A DNA stretch of 20,332 nt. Origin: an uncultured Olegusella sp. (GTDB lineage Bacteria; Actinomycetota; Coriobacteriia; Coriobacteriales; Atopobiaceae). The DNA lies in contig NZ_CAMXYY010000020.1 of NCBI RefSeq assembly GCF_947253395.1, positions 1 through 20,332 on the forward strand. The letters are read 5' to 3'. Of this stretch, positions 7,204 through 13,884 are shown piece after piece. Below the pieces are notes generated by a model. It made no database searches and was not told the origin of the DNA. It saw only the letters and a program-made list of their open reading frames with translations. A program made the translations under genes and the position numbers. Position 1 is the first letter of the stretch, and every line of letters begins with the position of its first letter.

Positions 7204-8853
7204 TTATGCCTCGGTTATCTTCAGAGCGTCATCAGAATCTTGTGCATCCTCAGAGAAACTTTCGACGTCAATCTCCTCTTGATTGGGATACTTGGCGAGG
7301 AACTGTTCTTTAAAATGCGCAATGTGCATCTTAAGGCGCTCTGCCTGTTTGTCGCTGATTTTGCTCTTAACGATAGTGCGACGCAGCTTCCCGTGACGCT
7401 CATTCATATACTTGGCCAGCTCGTCGCGGAATAGCACCACATTCTCAAGGTCAATATCATCAAGGAAGTTTTCCTTGGCAGCAAAAATCGAGATAACCTG
7501 ATCGGCTACCGGCAGTGCTGCAAAACGTTTTTGCTTGAGCAACTCCATCATATGAGCACCATGGTTGAGCTGATAGCGCGTCGTAGCATCAAGGTCAGAG
7601 CCAAACTGCGCAAAGGCCTGCTTTTCGCGGTAGCTGGCCAAATCCAAACGCAGCGTACCTGCTACCTGCTTCATAGCAGCCAGTTGAGCAGCGCCACCCA
7701 CGCGCGAAACCGAAATGCCCACATCAACTGCGGGACGCTGTCCTTGGAAGAAAAGGCTTGACTGCAGATAAATTTGACCATCGGTAATTGAAATTACATT
7801 AGTCGGAATATAAGCAGAAACGTCGCCCTCTTGGGTTTCAATGATGGGAAGAGCGGTCATTGAGCCTCCGCCATGGGCATCGCTCATCTTGACTGCACGC
7901 TCGAGCAAGCGAGAGTGTAGATAGAAGATATCGCCAGGATAAGCCTCACGTCCAGGTGGACGATGTAGCGTGAGGGACATCTGACGGTATGCCACAGCCT
8001 GCTTTGATAGGTCATCGTAGACGATCAAAACGTGTCCACCGGGGTGCTTTGCATCTGCAGGATTACCCTGCTTATCGTTGTACATAAAGTACTCACCAAT
8101 AGCAGCACCTGCCATAGGTGCGATGTATTGCATGGGAGCGGAGTCAGCAGCAGTAGCAGCAACGATGATGGTCTTGCCAAGAACGCCACGCTGAGCAAGC
8201 TCTTCACGAATAGCTGCGACCGTAGATGCCTTTTGACCAATCGCAACATAGATACAAATCATGTCGGTTTCGCGCTGGTTGACGATAGCGTCAATAGCGA
8301 TAGCGGTCTTGCCCGTCTTGCGGTCGCCAATGATAAGCTCACGCTGACCACGACCGATAGGCACCATCGCGTCAATCGCTATGAGGCCAGTCTGTACTGG
8401 CTCGCACACGGGCTGACGCTCCATGATGCCGGGAGCCTTAAATTCAATGGGACGGCGGTGCGATGTGTTAATGGGGCCTTGACCATCGATAGGCTGACCC
8501 AAAGGATTAACAACACGGCCAAGCATGGCATGACCAACAGGAATATCCATAACGCGACCAGTCGTATGGCACTCATCGCCCTCTCTGATGGTATCTACCT
8601 CGCCAAACAAAACTGCACCAACAGAATCGGTGTCAAGGTTTTGAGCAAGGCCATAGATTGAGTGAGCAGTACGAGAGCTGGTAAATTCTAGCAGCTCACC
8701 AGCCATAGCCGTCTTGAGTCCGTCGATACGAGCAATGCCATCTCCTACCGACGTAACGATGGATGCCTCATTAAGATCTACCGTCGTGCCAATTTGTGCC
8801 AGCCTGTCACGCAATGCATTCATGACCTCGCTGGAGCTAATGCTATTTGTCAT
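7204..8853 (-). CDS. atpA: F1Fo ATP synthase alpha subunit
   Basis: The non-catalytic alpha subunit of F1, 549 residues from the chosen start. The P-loop GDRKTGKT is at about residues 176-183, and PVGHAMLGRVVNPLGQPIDG and GREAYPGDIFYLHSRLLERA are classical alpha motifs. The C-terminal helical domain reaches its usual end around HFKEQF. After this comes an unusual tail of about 31 residues rich in Asp and Glu (NQEEIDVESFSEDAQ, then DSDDALKITEA). I chose ATG 8853 because GGAG lies nine bases ahead of it; ATG 8859 two codons upstream is too close to that site. It overlaps the end of atpH by 11 bases, so the two are probably translationally coupled. Confidence 0.96.
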   Translation of the reverse strand: MTNSISSSEVMNALRDRLAQIGTTVDLNEASIVTSVGDGIARIDGLKTAMAGELLEFTSSRTAHSIYGLAQNLDTDSVGAVLFGEVDTIREGDECHTTGRVMDIPVGHAMLGRVVNPLGQPIDGQGPINTSHRRPIEFKAPGIMERQPVCEPVQTGLIAIDAMVPIGRGQRELIIGDRKTGKTAIAIDAIVNQRETDMICIYVAIGQKASTVAAIREELAQRGVLGKTIIVAATAADSAPMQYIAPMAGAAIGEYFMYNDKQGNPADAKHPGGHVLIVYDDLSKQAVAYRQMSLTLHRPPGREAYPGDIFYLHSRLLERAVKMSDAHGGGSMTALPIIETQEGDVSAYIPTNVISITDGQIYLQSSLFFQGQRPAVDVGISVSRVGGAAQLAAMKQVAGTLRLDLASYREKQAFAQFGSDLDATTRYQLNHGAHMMELLKQKRFAALPVADQVISIFAAKENFLDDIDLENVVLFRDELAKYMNERHGKLRRTIVKSKISDKQAERLKMHIAHFKEQFLAKYPNQEEIDVESFSEDAQDSDDALKITEA

Positions 8854-9322
8854 TGTCATCAACTCCAATAAAGGTAGTTGAGAGCTGCCTGCGAATGCTG
8901 GTGAGCTGTGCTCGCACCGAAGCATCAAAACGCTTGCCACGCTGCTCGATAATAATTCCGCCCAAAATCTCGGGCTCTACTCGCTCGACAAGGTAAATGG
9001 GGCGACCAAGATCTGCTTCGACCTTTGTCTTGACCTTGCGGCGCAGCTCCTCATCTAACGGAACCGCTGTGGTCACCGTAACATTTACAGTGTTATCCTC
9101 ACTATCGATAATCTCTTTGTACTGCTTGGAGACAGCATCAATAAGCTCTAGGTCACCAGCATGATGCATGGCGCCCAGCGCCTCGAGAACCTCAGGTGAG
9201 AACTTACCTGCATGCAGCCACTGCACGAGGTCAGCGTTGGGGCGACCCTCAGCACGACCCGCTTCAATCAGCGCGCGAGCGTAAGCCTCAACCTTCTGCC
9301 TGTCGTCGCTACTCTTTGTCAT
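8843..9322 (-). CDS. atpH: F1Fo ATP synthase delta subunit
   Basis: The 159-residue delta subunit joins the peripheral stalk to the top of F1. The C-terminal conserved part reads VERVEPEILGGIIIEQRGKR then FDASVRAQLTSIRRQL, which is diagnostic of the family. The N-terminal six-helix domain is shorter than in E. coli delta (177 residues). The ATG at 9322 is preceded by GGGAAAG at about five bases and gives MTKSSDD; further in-frame starts upstream lie inside atpF and lack such a site. It overlaps the end of atpF by 14 bases and the start of atpA by 11, typical of a tightly packed operon. Confidence 0.92.
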   Translation of the reverse strand: MTKSSDDRQKVEAYARALIEAGRAEGRPNADLVQWLHAGKFSPEVLEALGAMHHAGDLELIDAVSKQYKEIIDSEDNTVNVTVTTAVPLDEELRRKVKTKVEADLGRPIYLVERVEPEILGGIIIEQRGKRFDASVRAQLTSIRRQLSTTFIGVDDNDK

Positions 9323-9911
9323 TAGTCTTTCCCACTTCTGCAAGGTACTTCTCAGCAAGGGCACGCTGCTGATCCTCAGAGAGCTCATTGCCGATAATCT
9401 TGCCTGCAATTTCGACAGAAAGGTCTACAACAGAGCCCGAGAGCTCAATCATGGCCTTACGGCGCTCGCCTTCAAGAGCTTCATGCGACTTTGCGATAAT
9501 GCTCGAAGCTTCTTTTTGTGCCTTAGCAAGCACCTCAGAACGCACAGACTCTGCGTCTTTCTTTGCCTCGGCAACAATTTCTCCTGCTTCACGCTGCGCC
9601 TGATCTACACGGGTAGCATATTCGTGCTTTTCCTTTTCGAGCTCAGCGCGCGTACGCTCCGCAGCATCCAAGTCTTCTTGAATTTTTGCCTGGCGATCAT
9701 CTAAGGTCTTAGTGATTGTGGGCCAAGCATACTTTGCCAACAAAAACCAAATGACTAGGAAGGCAATCAGTGCGGGAATAAACTCCGCAGGCTTGGGGAT
9801 CAGAATGCTCGCGCTTTCTGGCATGTTACAGCCTGAGAGAGAAGCCGCTGAAATCACAGCGAAACTCAGTGCAGCAAGCTTGTGCACACCCTTCGGCATC
9901 TTGTTATCCAT
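9309..9911 (-). CDS. atpF: F1Fo ATP synthase b subunit with lipoprotein-type signal peptide
   Basis: The 200-residue b subunit forms the peripheral stalk. After residue 40 it follows the family: a membrane helix (ALIAFLVIWFLLAKYAW, about 44-60), then PTITKTLDDRQAKIQEDL and a long charged coiled coil that ends with the delta-binding region. The unusual part is the N-terminus. A basic start (MDNKMPKGVHK) and hydrophobic stretch end in a lipobox, Leu25-Ser26-Gly27-Cys28, so processing and acylation at Cys28 are predicted. A lipoprotein-like b subunit is known in mycoplasmas; here it is inference. ATG 9911 has GGAGG eight bases upstream, which supports inclusion of the signal peptide. An in-frame ATG at 9962 would overlap atpE and lacks a site. 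Confidence 0.93.
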   Translation of the reverse strand: MDNKMPKGVHKLAALSFAVISAASLSGCNMPESASILIPKPAEFIPALIAFLVIWFLLAKYAWPTITKTLDDRQAKIQEDLDAAERTRAELEKEKHEYATRVDQAQREAGEIVAEAKKDAESVRSEVLAKAQKEASSIIAKSHEALEGERRKAMIELSGSVVDLSVEIAGKIIGNELSEDQQRALAEKYLAEVGKTNDKE

Positions 9912-9951
9912 ATTGCTAGCCTCCGTCCAGAACGTCTTTGCCACCCAATGC

Positions 9952-10146
9952 TTATTTAGCAATCAGGGTAACAACGAAGCCGATCAGAGCTAGGGCCTCG
10001 ACAAATGCGGACGCGAGAATAAATACGGTGAACAGACGGCCTTGCACCTCAGGCTGACGCGCCATTGCACTTGTAGCGCCAAATGCTGCCAAACCAATGC
10101 CTAGACCAGCACCAATAACGCCGAGGCTGTAACCAATAACTCCCAC
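9952..10146 (-). CDS. atpE: F1Fo ATP synthase c subunit
   Basis: This 64-residue two-helix hairpin protein forms the membrane rotor ring. The first helix has the GAGLGIGLAAFGA glycine motif, the polar loop is ARQPE, and the second helix carries the ion-binding glutamate in FVEALALIG. Where Na+-type rings have Gln in the first helix and Ser/Thr after the Glu, this protein has Ile and Ala, so proton coupling is the likelier mode. It is slightly shorter than usual (70-85 residues). The start codon is GTG at 10146, with a full AAGGAGG four bases before it, suiting a subunit needed in many copies. Three hairpins lie just upstream. Confidence 0.94.
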   Translation of the reverse strand: MGVIGYSLGVIGAGLGIGLAAFGATSAMARQPEVQGRLFTVFILASAFVEALALIGFVVTLIAK

Positions 10147-10178
10147 GGTTCCTCCTTATGACTTGCTTAAAAGACGTG

Positions 10179-10196
10179 CGTGTTCTTTCTTACACG
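10179..10196 (-). other. Hairpin C-proximal to atpE (third in the atpB-atpE gap)
   Basis: Arms CGTGT and ACACG are separated by eight bases; an alternative register pairs ACGTG (10174-10178) with CACGT (10193-10197). On the transcript it is the last of three hairpins before the atpE ribosome binding site. Confidence 0.4.
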
Positions 10197-10205
10197 TTAT
10201 GCCAA

Positions 10206-10222
10206 GCGGGTCTTATACCCGC
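10206..10222 (-). other. GC-rich hairpin in the atpB-atpE gap (second of three)
   Basis: A perfect 6-bp stem (GCGGGT / ACCCGC) with a 5-base loop. There is no T-run after it on either strand, so it is not an intrinsic terminator. It may protect the atpE message or mark a processing site. Confidence 0.55.
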
Positions 10223-10236
10223 ACAAGGCCAATTTA

Positions 10237-10253
10237 TACCGTGATATACGGTA
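10237..10253 (-). other. Hairpin just after the atpB stop (first of three)
   Basis: A perfect 6-bp stem (TACCGT / ACGGTA) with a 5-base loop, lying 10 bases beyond the atpB stop codon on the transcript. It has the same stem and loop size as the neighbouring GC-rich hairpin. Confidence 0.5.
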
Positions 10254-10263
10254 AAAATGGTAA

Positions 10264-11067
10264 CTAGTCGCCCTCCTCAGCAGAGTTAATGTAAACAGCA
10301 GTCAGAAGCGTAAAAACATATGCCTGAATAGCTGCAACTAGTATCTCTACAAGGTAGATAATGATGAGAACGAGTACCCATGCAATCGAAGCAAAGATGC
10401 CTGCAGCATTTGCAGGGTTAAATGCGACCAGCAGGGGCTGGAAAAACATTGATGCCAAAACGGCAAAGGTACCCATAACAATGTGGCCTGCGTACATATT
10501 GCAAAAAAGACGAATAGCCAAAGTGATAGGGCGTAAAAGCGTAGAAAAAATCTCAATGACCCATACAAGAAGAGCTAAGGGCAGCGGCAAGCCTTCGGGT
10601 GCGAGACTCTTGATATAACCCCAACCACCTTTGGCATTAACGCCCATCCAGATAAAGTAGATAAATGAGACAAGAGCAAGAGCTGCAGTAGTGCCAATGG
10701 TGCCCGTGCCAGGGTGCATACCAGGCACAATACCCACCACATCATTGACCAAAACAAAGAAAAATAGCGTCGCAAGATAGGGAAAGTGCTTGCGCCACTT
10801 GTCGCGACCAAGCATACCAATGCAAAGATCATCGCGTACAAATTCGATGAGAAACTCCATGCCATTGACAAACTTGCCTTTAGGAGCAAGTGATTGTGCC
10901 TGGGCCTTAGTGAAGACCACCATGAGAACCAGCAGCAAAATGCAGGAGAGGTACAGCCAGAATGAATACTGAGTAATTCCAAAGCCTAGGTTGCCAAAAG
11001 CTGGCGTGGAATCAAAGCCCCTTACGAGCTCATCCACAACCGCTGGCAGCTTATCAAAGACTTCCAC
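10264..11067 (-). CDS. atpB: F1Fo ATP synthase a subunit
   Basis: The 267-residue a subunit provides the two half-channels next to the c ring. Five to six hydrophobic helices are visible. The essential arginine lies in the helix LLRPITLAIRLFCNMYAGH, and the last helix is rich in conserved residues (EILVAAIQAYVFTLLTAVYI). I placed the start at GTG 11067 because AAAGGA stands six bases ahead of it; a TTG six codons upstream (11085) would include that ribosome binding site in the coding sequence. The gene is 26 bases behind the atpI-like gene and 117 bases ahead of atpE, the widest gap inside the operon. Confidence 0.93.
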   Translation of the reverse strand: MEVFDKLPAVVDELVRGFDSTPAFGNLGFGITQYSFWLYLSCILLLVLMVVFTKAQAQSLAPKGKFVNGMEFLIEFVRDDLCIGMLGRDKWRKHFPYLATLFFFVLVNDVVGIVPGMHPGTGTIGTTAALALVSFIYFIWMGVNAKGGWGYIKSLAPEGLPLPLALLVWVIEIFSTLLRPITLAIRLFCNMYAGHIVMGTFAVLASMFFQPLLVAFNPANAAGIFASIAWVLVLIIIYLVEILVAAIQAYVFTLLTAVYINSAEEGD

Positions 11068-11093
11068 AGCAAGTCCTTTCCCCAACCCGACCC

Positions 11094-11381
11094 TCAGCCT
11101 TTTTGGGCATCTTGCCAGGCGCGCACTGCTTCAACAGCCCACAGACTGAGATATGCAGCTACTAACGCAATTCCAAAACTCAGCTCTTGCTTTGGCGCCA
11201 CCATCCACACGACAAAAAGAGCAAGTTCAAATACACAAAGTGACACAATAACACTCACTAGCCCTAAAGCAATACTCACTTTCCCGTGCCGTTGCATAGC
11301 ACGCTCAAACAAATATGCCTGTGGGAGAGCTCCCACTATGCCACATATAGCACCTATAACTACTGTACTCCATGTCTCCAA
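11094..11381 (-). CDS. Small membrane protein at the atpI position
   Basis: A 95-residue protein with three hydrophobic segments (about residues 7-25, 36-61 and 67-86). Its place directly ahead of atpB is where atpI, the assembly/c-ring factor of ATP synthase, is found in many bacteria. The sequence is too divergent for me to confirm the family, so atpI is inferred from position, size and hydrophobicity. The start is TTG, with AAGGA eight bases upstream; the nearest ATG on this strand is out of frame. It is the first gene of the ATP synthase operon. Confidence 0.7.
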   Translation of the reverse strand: METWSTVVIGAICGIVGALPQAYLFERAMQRHGKVSIALGLVSVIVSLCVFELALFVVWMVAPKQELSFGIALVAAYLSLWAVEAVRAWQDAQKG

Positions 11382-11566
11382 GGCGCTATTCCTTACCGCA
11401 AATCAAATCAGACGGCAGTATAGTTCTCGTAAATTGTACTCCCTCTGAACTATGTACGAACTTACGCCTTCATCACATTAGTCTGAGATATTTTTGCATT
11501 TCTCACTTACCATATCATCAAAATTGAGTACAGATACTAGTAGGCTACCTGAGAACAGGACTTCTT
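11382..11566. promoter_or_regulatory. Divergent promoter region between the atp operon and the plus-strand gene
   Basis: These 185 bases separate the atp operon (minus) from the four-cysteine protein gene (plus) and must hold promoters for both. The clearest element for the atp side is TATACT on the minus strand (11417-11422), a near-consensus -10 about 36 bases ahead of the TTG start. No good -35 stands at the right distance. On the plus strand, AT-rich sequence around 11495-11545 could hold a promoter, but I cannot define one. Confidence 0.35.
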
Positions 11567-11872
11567 ATGCTACATTGCACGGACTGCGAGTTTGGCAAAT
11601 TCGAACGCAACGAACGCACTGGTCGCTGGCGTGGAACCTGCATGCGTGGCTATGTTTTGGCAAACCCCCACATAGATGAGGGTCCTGATCATTATTTTGC
11701 CGATAGCCCCGAGGAGCTAGTGCCCGTCACCGACCCGCGCGGCCATGAATATCTGCGCACCAAAGCCATTTGTGACAAGTATGTGCATATCTCTGAAGTT
11801 GACAAAGCACAGGATGGCCGTGGTGGCATCCTGCGCTTTCTCAAACCTAAATCACCTAAAAAAGATCAGTAG
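11567..11872 (+). CDS. Hypothetical four-cysteine protein
   Basis: This 101-residue protein is the only plus-strand gene in the window, and I do not recognise its family. It opens with Cys4-x-x-Cys7 and has two further cysteines at 25 and 69, plus several histidines (3, 35, 42, 60, 74). The set would suit a zinc site or redox centre, but the spacing matches no motif I know. The C-terminus is basic (LRFLKPKSPKKDQ). There is no signal peptide or membrane segment, so a cytoplasmic location is likely. AGGA stands six bases ahead of the ATG. It converges on upp and diverges from the atp operon. Its codon use and composition look like the neighbours, and a shared hairpin closes its 3' end, so I take it as a real gene. 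Confidence 0.75.
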   Translation: MLHCTDCEFGKFERNERTGRWRGTCMRGYVLANPHIDEGPDHYFADSPEELVPVTDPRGHEYLRTKAICDKYVHISEVDKAQDGRGGILRFLKPKSPKKDQ

Positions 11873-11888
11873 AGCTTGTTGCTCTATT
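11868..11888. terminator. Bidirectional hairpin between the plus-strand gene and upp
   Basis: The stem TAGAGC / GCTCTA with a 5-base loop lies exactly between the two convergent stop codons; the plus-strand stop TAG forms part of the stem. On the plus strand it is followed by TTTACTT. On the minus strand it is followed, after a few bases, by a run of six T. The stem is short and AT/GC mixed, so termination may be only moderate, but the position is what a shared terminator would need. Confidence 0.55.
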
Positions 11889-12535
11889 TACTTGGTGCCA
11901 TAAATGCGGTCGCCTGCGTCACCTAAACCAGGAAGAATATAGGCAGCCTCATTAAGTTGACGATCAAGGGCACAGGTATACAGGCGCACCTCAGGATCAA
12001 AGTCAAGAACTGCCTTGACGCCCTCTGGAGCTGACACAAGGGTCAAAGCGCGAATATCTTTGACTCCTGCCTCACGTAGGAACTGAATGGCAGCGGTAAG
12101 TGAGCCTCCGGTTGCAAGCATGGGATCAACAATCAGGCAGGTACGATTCTCGATATCCTGAGGAAACTTGCAGTAGTACTGGTGTGGTTCATGGGTTTCA
12201 GGATCACGATACATACCAACATGGCCCACGCGAGCAGAAGGAACAAGGGATAAGATGCCATCAACCATACCGAGGCCTGCACGCAAGATGGGAATAATGG
12301 CAAGCTTTTTACCCGAGAGACGCTTGCATACGGCGGTCTCAAGCGGAGTCTCAACCTCAACGTCCTCTAGCGGAAAATCGCGCATAGCTTCATAACCCTC
12401 AAAAATTGCGAGCTCGCTCACAAGCTCGCGGAACTGCTTCGTAGAGGTGTTCTTATCGCGCAGAATGTGCAATTTGTGCTGTACAAGGGGGTGATCAATG
12501 ATGGTAAAGCGGCTCTCGTCAAACTCGATTGCCAT
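11888..12535 (-). CDS. upp: Uracil phosphoribosyltransferase
   Basis: The 215-residue enzyme salvages uracil: uracil and PRPP give UMP and pyrophosphate, in the cytoplasm. The PRPP-binding signature is VDPMLATGGSLTAAI, the family segments HPLVQHKLHILRDKNT and IPILRAGLGMVDG are present, and the uracil-binding C-terminus reads LPGLGDAGDRIYGTK. Length is close to the usual 208-215. ATG 12535 has GAAAGGAT six bases upstream; an in-frame ATG 30 codons earlier would add an unrelated N-terminus. In many Gram-positives upp sits next to glyA and ahead of the atp operon. Here it is separated from glyA/rpiB by the catabolic island, and from atp by the plus-strand gene. Confidence 0.96.
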   Translation of the reverse strand: MAIEFDESRFTIIDHPLVQHKLHILRDKNTSTKQFRELVSELAIFEGYEAMRDFPLEDVEVETPLETAVCKRLSGKKLAIIPILRAGLGMVDGILSLVPSARVGHVGMYRDPETHEPHQYYCKFPQDIENRTCLIVDPMLATGGSLTAAIQFLREAGVKDIRALTLVSAPEGVKAVLDFDPEVRLYTCALDRQLNEAAYILPGLGDAGDRIYGTK

Positions 12536-12753
12536 AGGCGATCCTTTCTTTCGCGTGAACTGCAATGCACCTGATATGTTGTTGCAGTCCCCTAATACCT
12601 CCCAAATTCTAGCGCAGAACGACATGTGAATTGTTCATTCGATAGAAATGGCAGATAGAAGTAGCCATGAGCTGTCCCGCCACTCAGTTCATTGTCTGAG
12701 CTCTATCGTCTTAAGAAGGCTACCTAAAGCCTCGTGTAAAAATTTGTGCAATC
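12536..12753 (-). promoter_or_regulatory. Upstream region of upp with leader inverted repeat
   Basis: This stretch between the island's terminator and upp must hold the upp promoter. A TAGAAT hexamer on the minus strand about 75 bases ahead of the ATG is a plausible -10, though without a good -35. Between it and upp is an inverted repeat CTGCAA (12560-12565) / TTGCAG (12582-12587) with a 16-base spacer, which the transcript could fold. No T-run follows, so a classical pyrimidine attenuator is not seen. No gene is evident. Confidence 0.3.
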
Positions 12754-12791
12754 AAAAAACGGACGCTGCCATAAGGTAACATCCGCTTTTT
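12754..12791 (-). terminator. Strong intrinsic terminator at the end of the island
   Basis: On the minus strand about 16 paired positions (one A-C mismatch, a few G-T pairs) enclose the tetraloop TTAT, and six T follow immediately. The 5' arm begins AAAAGCGGATG and the 3' arm ends CGTCCGTTTTTT. It lies 20 bases beyond the stop of the D-2-hydroxyacid dehydrogenase gene and cleanly ends the island before upp. The A-rich 5' flank makes it able to act on the plus strand too. Confidence 0.9.
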
Positions 12792-12811
12792 CTCTAGTGA
12801 TGAGTTTGCTT

Positions 12812-13819
12812 TTAATGTGCTGCTACCTCGACGTCATTAATCAACCGGAATAATTTATCCTTATGTCCGAGTAAGAAATTAACGATGTTGTTGCATGAAA
12901 AAACTTGGATATCCCGCATTGATGAGGTTGAATAAAACGCTGCATGAGGAGTGATAATAACGTTATCCCTGCCTACAAGCGGATGATGGGCAAGGTCAGG
13001 AGTTTCGTCATACAAAACATCAGCACCAAAGGCACGAATTTGTCCCGAATCAAGCGCTTTAACTAAAGCCGCTTCATCAACACTAAGGCCACGACCCAAA
13101 TTAATTAAAATGGGATGCCGTCTCATTGAAGAAAATGCTGCAGCGTCGAAAAAGCCTCGATTGCCTTCATTTAGACTCATATGGCATACGATAGCATCTG
13201 CCTTTTCATATAATTCCTCGACCGTTTTTGCTTGGACTACGCCACGCGCCGTGAATTCTGCCTCATCAACGTAGGGATCATATGCCATAATGTCGTGCAC
13301 TAGATTTTGTGCTTTACCCGCCGTACAACGACCTATCTTTCCAAAACCCACAATGCCAAGCGTTTGATCTTGTAAACGCGGATATTGGGGGGCGGCGGCA
13401 AAATCCCACACATGATTCTCTTCAATTTGTTTGGAATAAAACTTAAGATGTTTGTTAAGAGCAAAAAGATATGCAATAGCGCTCTCTGAAACATCCCAGG
13501 TGCAATACTCCCCTATAGGACATATGCCAATCCCACGTTTCGTAGCGGCCTCTACATCTATATTGTCCCAACCAGTTGCATTAATGCCAATAACTTTCAG
13601 CTTGGGAGCATGCTCAAAAGCATCTTCATTCAGAGGGATAAAAGCTGTGAGCAGTGCATCCGCATCAGAAAGTTTTTCATAAAAATTTGTTCGAGTTTCA
13701 TCGGTATAGGGAAAAACTTCTATTTCTAGGTCTTCACCAAGACCTTCTCTTAATGTTTTAATTTCGAGTGAATGCTCAGGCATCATGCTTTCAGAATAAT
13801 CACTAATAAGCACTTTCAT
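12812..13819 (-). CDS. D-isomer-specific 2-hydroxyacid dehydrogenase
   Basis: A 335-residue NAD-dependent dehydrogenase that would interconvert a 2-keto acid and a D-2-hydroxy acid in the cytoplasm. The Rossmann motif GFGKIG is at 158-163, and an acidic residue at the end of the second strand (Asp181 in YDPY) favours NAD over NADP. The catalytic triad is Arg243 (in NLGRGL), Glu272 (in YDETPD) and His292 (in TPHAAF). The substrate is not readable: D-lactate, phosphoglycerate and other 2-hydroxyacid enzymes share this fold. The ATG has an excellent GGGAGGTGAG site just upstream, directly after a terminator T-run. It is the last gene of the island, which suggests an organic-acid step linked to the deiminase-like enzyme, or redox balancing; neither is shown. 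Confidence 0.88.
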   Translation of the reverse strand: MKVLISDYSESMMPEHSLEIKTLREGLGEDLEIEVFPYTDETRTNFYEKLSDADALLTAFIPLNEDAFEHAPKLKVIGINATGWDNIDVEAATKRGIGICPIGEYCTWDVSESAIAYLFALNKHLKFYSKQIEENHVWDFAAAPQYPRLQDQTLGIVGFGKIGRCTAGKAQNLVHDIMAYDPYVDEAEFTARGVVQAKTVEELYEKADAIVCHMSLNEGNRGFFDAAAFSSMRRHPILINLGRGLSVDEAALVKALDSGQIRAFGADVLYDETPDLAHHPLVGRDNVIITPHAAFYSTSSMRDIQVFSCNNIVNFLLGHKDKLFRLINDVEVAAH

Positions 13820-13835
13820 GACATCTCACCTCCCT

Positions 13836-13866
13836 AAAAAGATGCTCGCCCATACAGGCGAGCATC
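13836..13866 (-). terminator. Intrinsic terminator inside the island
   Basis: A perfect 10-bp stem (GATGCTCGCC / GGCGAGCATC) with a 6-base loop is followed on the minus strand by five T. It lies 18 bases after the stop of the deiminase-like gene. The ribosome binding site of the dehydrogenase gene begins one base after the T-run. This should end most transcripts of the carbamoyltransferase-permease-hydrolase unit and leave dehydrogenase expression to read-through or regulated antitermination. Confidence 0.92.
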
Positions 13867-13884
13867 CAAGAAACTATGTTTGAT

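Noticed and set aside
8032..8661. A 209-codon open frame on the plus strand
   Set aside because: It is antisense to the middle of atpA, which is unmistakable, and shows no recognisable motif.
11494..11679. A 61-codon plus-strand frame overlapping the start of the four-cysteine gene
   Set aside because: It has no ribosome binding site and is a frame-shifted shadow; the gene at 11567 has AGGA at good spacing and ends at a shared terminator.
12698..12730. Small inverted repeat AGGCT-N6-AGCCT as a terminator
   Set aside because: Only five paired bases and no T-run; it lies beyond the much stronger terminator and is more likely chance.
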